Source: Selaginella tamariscina (lineage: Eukaryota > Streptophyta > Lycopodiopsida > Selaginellales > Selaginellaceae). Taken from it: a stretch of 64,000 nt of DNA. The translations under genes were made by a program, and so were the position numbers. The stretch is taken from NCBI GenBank assembly GCA_003024785.1, contig PUQB01000293.1, positions 112,964 to 176,963 of the forward strand. Direction: 5' to 3'. Below, piece after piece: positions 1 through 13,178 of the stretch. The notes below the pieces were generated by a model. That model saw only the letters and a program-made list of their open reading frames with translations, was not told the DNA's origin and made no database searches. Every line of letters begins with the position of its first letter. Within the stretch, counting starts at the first letter, position 1.

Positions 1-1440
1 AAATGTCATATTAGCAAATGTGAAGAAATGCCATATTTCTCTTAAAATAATTATACAATATTGTAGTGTTGTATTTTGAACCTAAATATAATAATATAAC
101 TTAATTATAAGATTTTATTGATTTTAAAAAATATATATTTTAATTATATATTGGATATATATATGTAAATATAGAATTTCAAGGGTATATATGTAAATAT
201 GACAAATGTCATGGGTATATATAAAATTTTTGTTTTTATTTATATCAAGTGAGAACAAAAGTGTTAAAGAAGAGTAACAAGTGGAACTCCCAATCAATAA
301 AAAAAATCTACATATCCTTGTTTTATTTATTAAAAAATTTAATTTTTCTAAGATAATGCTGTTAATTAAAATCACTTTTATTAATAATTCATGTTAATAA
401 ATATAATTTAAGTTTTTTTTACTTGTAATTAATATTGACAATATAAGTTTCACTTTCGTTATGCCATTTAAAAAGAATTGAGACTTATAAAATATATAAC
501 TCCCTTACTAATTATACGTAAATTAAATTATATTAAACTTTTTAGAATTACAATTAATAAAGAATACTTTATAAGCAACAAATATGTATGTAAAACGTTT
601 AGTAACAATAATAAGAAAATAAATCCACATCTAATTATACACACTAAATTTATCATAAAGATATCTTTTAAATTTTCTGAGATTATTAAAATAATCATTT
701 TTGTAAATAATATTTTATTTGCTATATATTCTTTTATATTTGAATTTAAATCTTATTTAAAACATAACTAAATATTGATAAGTAGCATCATAATATAACT
801 ATTATTTAATGAGAAGGAATATTGACATCATGTATTTTAATAAAAAAAATTCATTTCTTATAACAATGGATTTTATTTTTATAGGAATGTGATCTATTTC
901 ACATATATTTATAATTACAAATGTAGATTTTAAATATTCTTTTAGAAAAAAATTGCTTTTTTCTTTCAATCTAGATTTTATATATTAAATTTCATCCAAA
1001 TGATTTTATTTTATCATATTAAGATTTGTAAACATTTTATGAATAGCCAAAAAACAAATATATTTCATTTTTTATGTTAAATCATTGTCCTTTCATAGAT
1101 TTAAATAGATTTTATATGATTTTAAAAATAAATATAGCTTTATCTTTGACTTTTAAAGTATTAAATTATATTCCATATATTAAATCCCATTTTAATGAAT
1201 TTATTCCATTGTATTATTCATGTATATGAATTCATGGAACATTTGATGTATACTCATAAGTCAAAATTAATATTTCTTACTCATTTTATCTCTTATTTTA
1301 TAGTTTCTATATTCATTTTATGTGATTTGATAATAAAATAACATTTTTATATACTATTGTGTGTACCACTATGTAACCTTGAAGAATGTAGTGAGGACAT
1401 GCATATATATGTTTATTTTAACATAATAAATTTACCACTG
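1..1440. other. AT-rich spacer with diverged Mutator-like terminal sequence
   Basis: I see no gene in this stretch; the open frames are short and made of AT-rich codons. Around 150-235 the motif 'gggtatatatgtaaatat' and close variants recur. The same motif forms the terminal repeats of the inserted element at 22092-22705, so a diverged relative of that element probably lies here. Its ends cannot be placed. Confidence 0.4.
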
Positions 1441-3150
1441 GATGCAGTCCATGAAACCAGAAAGAACATGTCCGACCTGGCACACAGTTTACACGTCCCG
1501 TTTGTATCATGCCGTGGGTGAGCATCTAGAAACCTCCCCTCGGTATGTTACATAGAAGAGAGGGTGAGGCGCTGGCGGTCAACTGCATAGACCGTTTGCA
1601 CGCTCATTATATCTGATGAAAACTCACAACTTCTGAATTTACTAAACATGATTCGAGAGCAGTCTCCCACTATAGTTGAACAAGATGCAAGCCATAACAC
1701 TGGCTCGTTTCTTGCGAAGCAATGGATTACTATAGTGCGAGATTCGACTCACTTGATGCCAGTCTTCCAAAGAGTAGCCCTGAGAGAACCAAGATCGAAC
1801 ATGTCTCTCTCTCTCTTCAAAGTTTTTGACTATAGGTGGTGTTCTCATCTGAAATAGCATACATAATGGCTTGTGAAGGACGGGAAAGGATTGTGAGACA
1901 TGAGAAGTTAGATAAGTGGTGAAAGATCATGGAAGATGTTGTATTTATAACGTGCCACATCAGTCCCAAGCTTTTGCATGGGTTGTATCCAACGGATGAA
2001 TATTCTCTTCTGGGTGTGTTGGTCGTGGCGATACTAAGTTAGTCAAGTTTCATCAGATATAATGTGGTGCAAACTCTACGGGAATTGCAGAAAGAAAAAG
2101 AAAAAAAAAGGTAAAACTATAGGGAAATGTAAAACTGTTTTATCAAGACTAAACCACATCAAAGTAATGTTAAACTTGAACAAGACAAAACGTGAGCAAT
2201 CTAGCTGTATTAGAATAAAAGTGCAAGAAAAGACGAGAATACAACTGTTGGGATTTATTTAAATAAGTAAAAATAATTACATGGTTATTAATCAGACAGA
2301 ATGCCATCACAAATAGACGCTTAGAAAAAACAACAAAGCAATATGGCAGTAGGAATATTCCCAGTTTTGTATACAACTCAAATGTTCACATTTGGAAATG
2401 TGACTATTCATTGCAACCATAAAATAAAATCTTTAATATAAATAACGAAGTTAAAACAAATTGTATTTATATAACACGTACTAAAATAGTATATTCTAAT
2501 ATACATTGAAACAAAATGCCCTAAAAATTGCTGCTGATGTGGCAATCTGGGTTTAGGGCTCTTGAAATGAACAGAAGCCTCCACAAGAGCAGTGAGGTAA
2601 GGCTCCATTATGGGCTCCATTCAATCACTAACTTTTCATTTGTGCAATAGAAGGGTGAAATGGAGCAACAGCATTGGCAAATCGAGAAAATTATTTGTAA
2701 ATTGTGATAAACAGGTTTGTGGTTGACAAAAATATATTATTATTTATATAGTACATTTTACAAACACACATGTATATATTTTGTGTTCATCTACACACAT
2801 GCCTCATATTCATACACAAAAGCACACCTACACACAAAATTGTTTCATGTTGAAGAAATGATAAATAAAAAATCCCATACTTATAAGTAAATTACTATTT
2901 AAAAACACCTATTTAGAAGAAAAAAAGTATTTTTTATGGTTTTGAAAAATCCGTATATGTAAGCGTATGAGATTTTTTTTTTTATTGGCAAAAACCGTAT
3001 CAAAAGAGCCTTTTTTCCACCTCAAAACTACAGGTGATAGGTAGCACTTATAATGAGTGAATCCCCCGTGAGACCTAGAGCCCGCATATGTTTATAATGA
3101 ATACCTATGGTAAGAGACTTAGGTAAGGATGTTAGCAATCATTTATTCAG
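1441..3150. other. Unassigned spacer of mixed composition
   Basis: The part from 1441 to about 2060 has a more balanced base composition than its surroundings. It holds two overlapping open frames on opposite strands (about 1642-1860), neither of which resembles a family I know. It may be old transposon sequence. From 2060 to 3150 I see only AT-rich sequence with short frames and no recognisable feature. Confidence 0.35.
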
Positions 3151-6130
3151 TGTTCTTGTGTATTATTTGGATTTGCTTGGCCTCTACAACTCTCGTGTGA
3201 AATGGTGATGCATCTCGATATGTTTGGTGCAAGCATGCATGATTGGATTTGCTAATGGTGCCAAAGTTGATTTGTTGTCATTGTATATAACAATTGGAGT
3301 TGTAATTGTACAATCAATGTTAATAATCAATATTTAAAACCATACCACTTCTTTGACTCTTATTATTATAGCATTGTATTTCGTTTTGCAAGTGGATAAT
3401 GCCACAATTCACTACTTCTTACATCCCCAACTTATAGCTCCTTCACAAATCATATAGCACCATCTTATTTTGGACTTTCTAACATCCGGATTCGCAACAA
3501 TGTTTGCGTCGTGAAACCTAAGATATTTTCTCCCATGTTTAATACTTGAATTGGTCATATAGTTACTCACCAGGGCCTATATCATATATAGATGGTGTCA
3601 TCAAATACATTAGACTTCTAAATATGGTAAGCATGCCATTACAAACTAAGTAATCGAAAGTATGAAGTATGTCATATAATTAAGTAGACTAAGTCTTTTA
3701 ATAAATTTATTTTCATGCAAGTGAATGTGTCTAAATGTAGTTTCTAACTATTTATAAATTTAAGCATTATGTAAACTTTTCTAAATCTATCATTTTAAAT
3801 GCATTAAGGAGGCTTTTTTAACATCATATAATTCTTCTGTTGTGACATCCTATGATCAAGTCGTAATTAAGCATAAATATTCACCTTTCATTCTCACAAA
3901 ATCAGCATCTGTTCTCAAAACAATGCTCCACATGCACCCTGCCCCAATATATACGGTATATTGTGATTTACAACAACACTATATATATATATATATAATA
4001 TATATATATATATATTATTAGTTTGTGGTAACCATAAAAACCTTAATACAGTATTTCAAGAGATTGTTCAAGGCCATAAACAAATTTATTAAGTTTCCAA
4101 ATCAAATGTTCTTTACCACTAAGTTTAAACATAGTTGTATTTCATACACACATAGTGATTTAACAATCCATTTCAAAAAGCATTTTTAACATCTATATTA
4201 TACAATTCTAAATCATGATATCTATCATTTATGCATGCTCTTTGTGTATACCCTTGTGCTACTAAACGGGTTTTAAACCTTGCCACTCTCTAAGTATTTT
4301 ATTTTAACCACCCACTTATAACCAACAAGTGTACAACCAAGTAGATTTATGTGCTCCCACATTTCAATCTCTAACATCGCATCAAAATCTAGCCTCATTC
4401 CCTCTTTTCACTTGTGCATATATGGATTGTTAAAAGCATTTGCTAAGCTTTATGGTTGGTTTGGAATCACAAAATAATTAGCAAAATATGTATTAAGAGA
4501 GAATAAATGACTCCTTTAATAAAATTACTTATTGCTATTTGGTTATGAGATAAATGCAAACTTGAGAAAAAAAATATTGAAACATTGTGTCTTATGATTT
4601 CCCTGTTCTTTTGTTAATATTTGAGACTCTTTTTAAGTTCCAATTTTGTATAATTGTAATTAAAATGTTCTTCCCATGAATGGCTTGTGATAACATGAAT
4701 CTTGGAACATTCTGAATCATGTAATGAGTTATTATATTATATATATGTATCATTATAGTCACTTAGGGGGTGATAATCTATGTGTGTATGAGAGTGATTA
4801 TCACTTAACTATATGTGTTGTGGTGGTGAAGGCCGGTGTTCTAAAGGTGCAATGGTATGACACTTTCCTATTGTGAGGAAACTCTATAGTGTTAATGACC
4901 AAGTCAAAACCCATACATGTAATGGTTTCAAATAAAGTTGACAATACAAATATGTACTCTAGGAAATTCACATTCTCTAAACAACCACCTTCATTGTGTG
5001 CTATGTCAAACATATAGACCATAACTTTTCTCATGCATGCTTGCCATATTCAAACATTATACATTGCCTTATCATTGAGTTTGAATTGTCATTCTTTAAC
5101 ATCCACATGGGCAAAGCCTAAGACATCAAAGATTTTAAATGTTAATTGTATTTATGACTCTTGATCAATGTTCATGTGAAGTCTTCCCACTAATAGGGTA
5201 AGCAATTCTAAAGATAGGTGGTTGTATTCACAGCCTCATCCCAAAAGAACCCCAAAGGAGAGGCACCTTAAGTAAACAACAAGCCAAATCCACCATAATA
5301 TGGATTCTTTATTCAACCATGTTGTTTTGCCCGTGTTTTTTGGGAGCAGATCTTTGTAATGTGATTCCATGAAATATGACAAATTTGAGTAATCTTTCAC
5401 TAAAAAATTTCCCAACTAGGTCCACACTTAAAGAAACATTCTATGTTTTTAAAATCTCTCAACCTGTAGAGTCCAAGTGGGGAACTTATTATATATGTTA
5501 AAATGATGATTATAAGGTATAAATCTAAAACTTTTTAGAAAAGTCATTGATAATTAATAAGAAATACATGTACCATGAGTGAGATGTTATAGGAGCAGAC
5601 CTCACATGTGTATATGTACTAGTTCGAGTGGTTTCCTAGCTCTCATGAACCTTGGTGTGTTTGGGAGTGCCTTCTTCTTCATTTTTTCAATAAGACAACT
5701 TTGGCAAGGATCCACTAGTCCAGCCTTGAGGTGCATCATACCATGAACCATGTTGGAACACTATGCACTCATTAGCTACATCTACTTGTGTAAGTGAAAC
5801 ATAATAAAAAACTGCCCAATCATGGAGCTTTGTATACAAGTGTTCTCATGAAATATAAATTAGCATTTCTATCATACATACTAATTTTAAAGCCCACCTT
5901 AGCAACTTTGGATATTGATAATAAGTTTCTAATTAAGATTCAGTACAAATAACATTCCTCTTATTATTTAATTTAATAAAGTAAAGAATACATTATCAAT
6001 GATAACAATCCTAAAATAATCACCTTTGGTTGTTTGAACTATAGTGTTAAACTATCTATACATAAAGAAATTAAAAACCTCATAACTAAAATTCATGTGA
6101 TAAGATGTTCTTAAATCAATCCACCATCAA
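3150..6130 (-). mobile_element. Decayed Ty1/Copia retrotransposon (pol remnants)
   Basis: Read on the minus strand, the stretch gives discontinuous Copia pol fragments in the expected order. The gag/protease-side and integrase zone lies at about 5200-6130, with a GAWC-like block and a 'WPEA'-type zone. The connecting region before the reverse transcriptase lies at about 4240-4440. The RNase H C-terminal region lies at about 3190-3640. The RNase H end closely matches the second Copia fragment at 24820-25260 in DNA sequence, which is the strongest support. No frame is longer than about 80 codons, and stop codons and indels are everywhere. LTRs were not found. A (TA)n tract sits at 3980-4016. 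The element is long dead. Confidence 0.6.
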
Positions 6131-6151
6131 ATATCATGCGTTCATTCAATT

Positions 6152-6475
6152 CATACTTATTATCAAAACGTGTTTGGCTCATTTTCCAAACAAATCAAAC
6201 ATGTTTGGTATTTAAAAAAGTATAATTTTTAAAATATTTAATTCGATTAATAACATTGAGACAAGGAAAAATGATATTACACATTAAACAAGTGAATGAA
6301 AGAGGACAACTAAATTTATAGTTTCTTTTCTATTTATATATTTATTATTTTATTTTTAGGGTTATAATATGATAATATTAGTAAATCTGCACAATTTTCT
6401 CAAACAATCATCCATACGTGTTTGATAAATTATTTAAAATAAACGTTTACTATTTGGCAACAAGTAGTACTGCAA
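6152..6475. repeat. Fragment related to the adjacent hAT-like element
   Basis: The left edge (catacttattatcaaaacg) and right edge (ggcaacaagtagt) are diverged versions of the termini of the element at 6949-7930, in inverted orientation to each other. Internal blocks such as 'cgtgtttgataaattattta' (about 6418) recur inverted near 6990. No target duplication could be found, so the limits are approximate. Confidence 0.45.
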
Positions 6476-6940
6476 GATTTTCATACACATTACACAATAA
6501 AAAATACATTTACCTCCAAATATTGACTTTCATGTCCTCAATATTAATTAAATTCACATGAGAGCATTTTTTGCCTTTATTTTTACTTAAGCATTCAAAT
6601 ACCCTATGTCTAAAGTCAAAACAAAAATGACATCTCAAATCCCCAAATTATTATTGTGCTTATAAGTGTAATGGATGTTCACTACCTTGTCTTTTAAAAC
6701 TCCCTTTGTTAACATGGTGCTTCTTAACTGGCTGATTTTGTCTATAACACACTTGAATTTGTTGAAGATAGGGTATGCCTTAATCAAACTTTAGCATGAA
6801 GAACTTCCTCATGTGAAGGTCATAGTGAACTTAATATATGCAGAAAGACCCATGATTCTTAGTACAAACATAACAAGATTCAAAAAATTCATGTTTCATG
6901 GTTCTGAGTAATATTGTTATAATCTTTAATAAACCACTTA

Positions 6941-7938
6941 TTTATTCACATACTTATTGTCAAACACCAAACATTTGTTCTAAATAATTTATCAAACACG
7001 TATGACACGTTTGGAAAAAATTTAAATCATTTTTGGGGAAACAACAAGAAATAAACCCTAAAGAAACTCTAAGAAATAAAAATTAATAAAAATTAAAAAA
7101 GAACCCACAAATTTAGTTGTCCTTTTCATTTATTTCCTCCTCATCCTATTCATCTTTTTAAATATTTTCAAATTTTCCTTTATCATGTACTTTCGTTATA
7201 TTTATTTAACTTGTTTTGCATTTTTAATAATCTTTCTCATTTAAGTTTTCAAATCAAGATTATCAATATTAACTTTTAAACATTTCTTACCATTTTTCTT
7301 TAATTTATCAAGCTTGAGTTAATCTACATTGTACATTCTACAATCCCTTATGCTTCTAGACTTATTAGAAGCCTCTTTAACAAATGCCTCTCTAGACCCT
7401 TTTATGTGGCTTCTTTAGCAGATACCTCTGTAGACCCTTTCACACATGCCCCTATAGACCCTTCTATATATGACTCTACAAACCCTTCCACAAATGCCCA
7501 ACTGGGTAAATATTGAGATTTTCCTTACTTTAATAGTTGACATTCTTGGAATTTGAACACCATCTACTATATTATATCTCTATTAACTTTCATGACTTCA
7601 CCTTTGGAGGATAAGTTGTACATTCACCACAGATAATTATTAATCTTTTTATAAAATCCCACTCGTATCCCTTGTATTTTCTCATTTCCAAGTACTACAC
7701 TTAATTTTTAAGCATTACTCTCAATCTCCTAACATTGCCCTTAATCTCCAAGCATTACCTTAAATTTTTAAACACAAAATTTAAAAATCTCCAAACGCTT
7801 ATAAAGAAAGAGATAAAAAAATTATAATTTCTTTAATTTACAGCAAAATACCGAACATGTTTATAAATAATTTTTGTAAATTATATGGTTTATTTACAAA
7901 ATGAACCAAACACGTTTGACAACAAGTATGTTTATTCA
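6941..7938. mobile_element. hAT-like non-autonomous DNA transposon with 8-bp target duplication
   Basis: The element itself spans 6949-7930 (982 bp). The left end reads CATACTTATTGTCAAAC, and the reverse complement of the right end reads CATACTTGTTGTCAAAC, so 16 of 17 bases match. It is flanked by an exact 8-bp direct repeat, TTTATTCA, at 6941-6948 and 7931-7938. An 8-bp duplication with CA...TG ends is typical of the hAT superfamily. No transposase frame is present. It contains a short run of degenerate direct repeats with the core 'tagaccctt' at about 7370-7500. Confidence 0.75.
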
Positions 7939-8119
7939 TTAAACTAGTAACTAAAACATTATTCCAATCCCTTTCAATTATTAAGATAGACTCAAATTCA
8001 AGATTTCACGGTCCATAAGAGTCTTATTGCATTTTCATAAACTAATTGGGCAAAAAAGTATTTACTTTTTTGTTTATGCTATAATTAAATTCACAATATA
8101 TAACATCCACCATGCTTTG

Positions 8120-8440
8120 CAAAATTTATGTCCTTGCAAACGACTAAGACCCCTATTAGTTGAAGAATTTCTTTGACAATTGAGATGCTAGCCTTGAATT
8201 ATGAGCATGGGGAATGCATACACAGTCCATGAACCTTTGGTTAAGCCATCACGTTTCGAGACCGGATAACCCCTTGGTAAACAATTGAAGGGTGGGGGAT
8301 GTTAGCCTTGATGCCTTGACATTATACATGGCTCGAGATTGCTTTCATGATCCTTATCTAAGCCTTTATGTTTTGAGACCCCCATTAGTTGGAGAACCCC
8401 TTAGTAGACAATTAAGGGGTTGGGGATACTAGCCTTGAGG
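8120..8440. repeat. Degenerate tandem repeat, unit about 130 bp
   Basis: Blocks of the type 'attagttggagaacccctt', 'gacaattaaggggttgggg' and 'tagccttga' recur in the same order about every 130 bases, in at least two full units and one partial unit. Units differ by many substitutions. No coding frame runs through the array. Confidence 0.6.
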
Positions 8441-10140
8441 TCTTAACATTATAAGGATGAAGGAATGCACACGTGGCGCATAATTACTCTCGTGACTTTT
8501 GGTTAAACCTTTTCATTACTTAGCATAAGGACTCCCATATTAAATATTATAATCCTAGTAAACCATGTCATTTTACCCACTTGACTAGTAACTAAATAGT
8601 TGAAAAGCCACACCATTTACCCATTAAACCAACTGAAACATTATTTTAATCTCTTTAATTCTTTCAATTACTAGGACAAACTCACCTCTTAATACATAAG
8701 ATTTTATTATATTTCCATAAATCAATTAAGCAAAGGGCAATTACTTTTTTAGATCCTCGTTTCAGCCATGGTTAACTTACAATGTGACAAATATGCCAAA
8801 AAAAATGTCAACAGGCTATATTGATTCCATACACATGTTTAATCATTTTAGTAAAAATGTTGAACTCATAGGGCCAATTCTTATTGATGTAGAACATTTT
8901 CAAACTTATCTCATGCATTTACAAAAGTCTTAGCGTCATACACATACCCTTTGTCCTATGGGTATTTGTGAGCATGAGGAGGTGATGAGCAATGCCATCC
9001 TTTTCATGATAAGTCTCATGTGTAATGTCATACAATGTCCTAGCCATGGGATTTAGTGTTGCAAACTAATCATCTGATAAGGTAGTTGGTAGTAGATTTC
9101 TAAGTACATCAGCAAGTGCAACTTTTAAAGTCCTTAAACTAGATGAAGAAGTTAGCTTGATAAGCTTCTCCATCTCTACTGTCTTGAAAGCCATGAGAAA
9201 AACAAAATAAATTACAACTTTGAAAGAAATAAGTACAAGTTACATAATTTAAAGGTTTATTTTAGAACTTTCATTTGAGTTATTCTTCTTAATTCATGAC
9301 AATTTGGATATGGCTCAAGAGTATAGAGACATATACTCTAAAACGTTTGTCACCCTCGTCTCCTTGTGTTCCTTTTATGTTTGAAGTACTTGTGTATGGA
9401 AAACTTAAATGTTAATTATATGTTGCGAATTAGTTTTGGAAGATGCATGCTAGTGAGACCTTGCTATTGCTATTGCCATCAACATTTATTCCATATATAC
9501 TTCCATATCCATATCCATGGGTGGGGGATTCTTGCCCACCAATGGATTTATTAACTTTGTCATGTGTATAGATCAACTAGGATAAAAAATCGAATTTTTT
9601 CACGTGTTCTCATGGGTGGTTTTGTCATATATGATGATCCATGTTCATTATTTATGGATTCTTCATCCATGTTTAGTCCTCCATTATTTTCTAAGAATGA
9701 TTTTACAAGTTATTTGTTACTTTTTTTTTTAAATTTTAATTTAACTTCTTGTTTTAACAATCTTTCTTAAATGTGTGTATATACATATGTAATTACTAAT
9801 AAAATTTCCAAATAAGTGCATTAGATTATGTATAAATGCTTATGTATAAATGAATTAATTTAGTTTCCACTTGAGATTTCATTAATTCCCACTTGGGAAT
9901 TACATCTTATTCCCACTTGAAAATGGAAAATAATCAATATAAAAATTATTTCCATATGGAAATGGAATACAAACAATAAGCATTATTATGAAAATTATTC
10001 CCATTCGAAAATAGAACATAAACAAGAAGCATTACTATAAAAATTATTCATAAGAAATAATTAAGATGATTAGATCTAGTTTAATACCGTGTTAAAACCT
10101 GATCTTGATATGGAGCTTCATTTATATAATCCCCGGGTTG
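8441..10140. other. Spacer, possible Copia gag remnant near 8900-9190
   Basis: On the minus strand about 8900-9190 gives a broken frame with a weak resemblance to Copia gag (a run starting MAFKTVEMEKLIKL). It may be the far end of the Copia element at 3150-6130, displaced by later insertions. The rest is AT-rich with no supportable gene. Confidence 0.3.
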
Positions 10141-10174
10141 ATAGCAGTAAATGAGATGTTTAGGGTTCTTAGGA

Positions 10175-11838
10175 ATGGAGTCAAATGCAGATATTCTCAA
10201 TCTAGAGATCTTGTATGTGATTTTGTGTTTAGGCCTCTCAAATGTCCATTGCTCCAATGCTAGTCATCACCCATTAGTGGAATATACTTTGGTTGACTAG
10301 CAATGCTTTGTCTCTCTTTATTAATAACTAGCATAACGTAGCACATAACAGCGTAACTCCATTATAAAATAGCCTTGAAATATATACATATAAATCATAC
10401 ATACATATGCATATATATATCCACACATACACATACATACACACTAAGAGCCATATTGAATCAATTTGCGAATAAAACTTGAAATGGCAAACAGAGTCCA
10501 TCTCTAACTCACATCACAAGGATTAGTGGTTATTCCACAATGACCACAATATTTGACACGACCGTGCCATTATACAGTGAAAGAAACATAAGAAATTATA
10601 TAACGTGTATACATAAACTCACACATATCCCGCAATGGAGAGCTCTCCCATAATCTCATCATTAACCCAATCCACAACAACCATGAGTATTCTAAGATTG
10701 ACAAAGGGTACAATCCCACCATGTAATCACTGAAACCCTGCACAATGCTGCATACATCCCTTGATACCAAAGAACAACACAGTAACAAAGCCCTCTTTAT
10801 CACCAAGATACACCAGACTCTTGCGGATTGATTCGAAATTCTCTTGAGAATTCAAGGATTTTTGGACATTTACAAGGGATTGCTAAGCAAGCGGCTTCAC
10901 ATTTCTCAGGGGAAGGATTTGCAGCAATGGAGAGCTGTCTTGGCGCTCCACCAATGCTGGCCACACCTAGCCGCTGCTACTTCCTGGCCCAATCCCTTAG
11001 CCAGAGAGTTTTCGTAACCCTACCCTTGCTTTATGTACATACACGCACTGATACGTATAGATTACCCCAGAAAAAACCTATTTTGTACACATGTGTATGG
11101 TGAAGTTGAGTGAATCCACCGTGCTAAGTCTGGTTCATTAGAGAATACACAGTTAGATTTGATGGGGAGCGATCTGACGTGAGGATAGTTACATGAGAGT
11201 AAAGTATATACATAGAAAAACAGTATATATTACAGGGGTAAGAAACCTTAGAATAGGTAGTATGAGCTGTGTGTAATGGTGATGTACATTTTCATATATA
11301 TAAAAAACTAGCCCAGATGCACTTACCCCTTAAACAAGGGCATAAGCTCCATATGTAGCTTCTCGACATCAGGTTCTAACAATATTGTAGCTTCCAATTT
11401 GATCAAACAGGTACTAAATTATATCTAATAGAGAATGAACATGTCTGTTTCTTACACACATAAACATCACGCACACCCACACCACATGTATGTATGTGTG
11501 TATACATATATACAATCTCACAAGGTGTAGTGGAGATTGTGATCATGGACAAAGAAAAAATAGCACGGGAAAGATAGCTCTGCCTAGATCAATTATACAA
11601 CAAAGGGTTCCCTTTGGAAGACTTGGAATCAGTGATATATGCCGTAGTAAAAAAATGCTACAGATTAGTAATTAAATTAGATTAATAATTAATAAACTAG
11701 TAATTAGATTAATAATTAAATATTTTCATAGCATTTTCAACTACGGATTTAATCACTGCTTGGAATATGCTTTACGAGCATTTTAATCAAGTTTAAGTGC
11801 TTCTCAACATCTGCTATCATCTCTTCCAGGTATATATC
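10175..11838 (+). pseudogene. REV7/MAD2B pseudogene copy 1, 5' part (split by a transposon)
   Basis: This is a broken copy of the HORMA-domain protein REV7 (MAD2B), accessory subunit of DNA polymerase zeta in translesion synthesis. A degenerate exon 1 starts with the same 'atggagtcaaatgcag' as the other two copies, but loses similarity after about 80 bases. The exon 3 equivalent (about 11520-11830) keeps the DNA for a GVVE...MDKEKIARER block and then meets an in-frame stop. Its splice donor (ctcttccag/gtatat) is followed directly by the PIF/Harbinger element at 11842. The exon 2 equivalent is nearly lost (trace near 11385-11410). The final exon lies beyond the transposon at 15120-15346. About 1.1 kb of unrelated sequence (10270-11370) separates exon 1 from the rest. 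Confidence 0.75.
10270..11370. other. Unassigned insert between REV7 copy 1 exons
   Basis: The stretch contains open frames on both strands (minus 10570-10806, plus 10828-11103). Their base composition is less AT-rich than the spacers, but I recognise neither product. It may be captured gene or transposon sequence. Small TA/CA repeats lie at about 10380-10445. Confidence 0.3.
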
Positions 11839-12080
11839 TTAGGGTGGTGTTACATGTGCCCGCGACCCGGGCCGGTCCGGGTGTCCACATGTAAAGCAGC
11901 CTTAAAGTGGCCACCCGGCATTTGCCCGGGCCGAGTGCACTCAGCCACGACTGGGCGGCGAGAACCACCCGGAGGGGGCCAGGTGCACCCAACCCAAATT
12001 CTGACTGTTGATTTAAAGTGACATTGATGCCAATTGTCATTATCTTAATCAATAAGATTATGTGGGATTTAGGGTGAAAT

Positions 12081-13178
12081 GTTCTTTGTTCTTGGATCAA
12101 CAGCAATAGGCAGCGACATGAGAAGGAGTCCTTTGCCAAATGTGGATTATTTTCAAGCTTCCCAAGCTTCTGTAGCTTGTACTTATGTTGAGGTAAGTTT
12201 TTTTTTTTCAAATGAGAAATGATTAATGTTTGTTTACATATAGAATAATGAAGAAGCAAATTTGCAAGGGTTTGCTTCTCAAGAGCTTGTGGTACATTTA
12301 GAGGAAGGGAAGAAAAGAAAGTTCAAGCATCGAACTGTGAAAGTTCAGGCTCTTTACGATGCAAGGAAGGGGAAAATATGGTCTTCATATGAGCTTAGTA
12401 CTTTAAACTATGGTAAACGCTTGGAGAACACAAGATACAAAGCAGGTGGTGGCAAAGAGAAGAATCGGAGATCGAATGATAAGTGGGACTCCATAGAAGC
12501 TTATTGCTTAGAGCATAAGGTTTATAGGGATGCTCTTCAACTTCAAAAGAAGTGGGAACAGATGATGACTGCGTTTAAGAAGATCTACAACTATGAAAAA
12601 AGCATTCCAAGTGGTCATTCTGACTTTTGGCGTTGAGTGTTCAAGAGAAGAAAGACCGTGGGTTACCAGCAGATTTCTATAATGATGTTTATGAGGAGAT
12701 GGTGATATGGCTAGGTGACAATAGGACATGGATCCAAAGGGTTTAACAAGTGATACATCTGGTCGGAGGTTTCGTCTCCAGTTGAAGACAACGTAATCAA
12801 TGATGATGACACATTCGGAGAGTAAATAACACTCTAGATGATGATAATGGTGAGTGTATTTTTGTTTTTTATTTCTTATTATTAACATTAATTTGTAGGT
12901 GTTCCAATAGGTCTAGTACCACCAACACGAAACAAGCTACAGAAACAGGATTAAAAAGGAAACGTGCTCCTCACTGAAGGTTTAGTTAAACAATGGAGAA
13001 GACTCAAGCAGCATTTTGTAAGTCATTGAAGGAAATGATTTCCACAAAGAAAGAAGAAATGCGTGCTCGAAAGGAAGAACAAAAAGAAGAAAACCAAGAA
13101 TTACTCAAACGAATGGAAAGCATTGAAGAACAGCACAAACACACTAATGATCTCCTTGAACGCTATCTTCAAATGTGA
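12081..13178 (+). CDS. PIF/Harbinger ORF1, Myb/SANT-like DNA-binding protein (broken)
   Basis: This is the accessory DNA-binding protein that PIF/Harbinger elements need besides the transposase. A leading segment (about 12081-12191) ends at a good donor (gag/gtaag). The next exon (about 12244-12636) carries a trihelix-like domain with the spaced aromatic residues W-SYEL, KWDSIEAYC and QKKWEQM. A stop follows 'HSDFWR'. A separate frame at 12993-13178 (61 codons) encodes a highly charged coiled coil (KEEQKEENQELLKRMES), the usual C-terminus of ORF1 proteins. Introns may join the pieces, but the stop after 'FWR' suggests a frameshift. Assignment rests on position inside the element and on the trihelix pattern. 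Confidence 0.7.

Noticed and set aside
8120-8440. Possible CRISPR-like array because of spaced repeats
   Set aside because: The repeats are about 130 bases, degenerate and not separated by unique spacers, and this is plant nuclear DNA.
11804-12259. 151-codon open frame on minus at the left end of the PIF/Harbinger element
   Set aside because: It runs across the terminal repeat and GC-rich subterminal region of the transposon and overlaps ORF1 sequence on the other strand. It has no family pattern.
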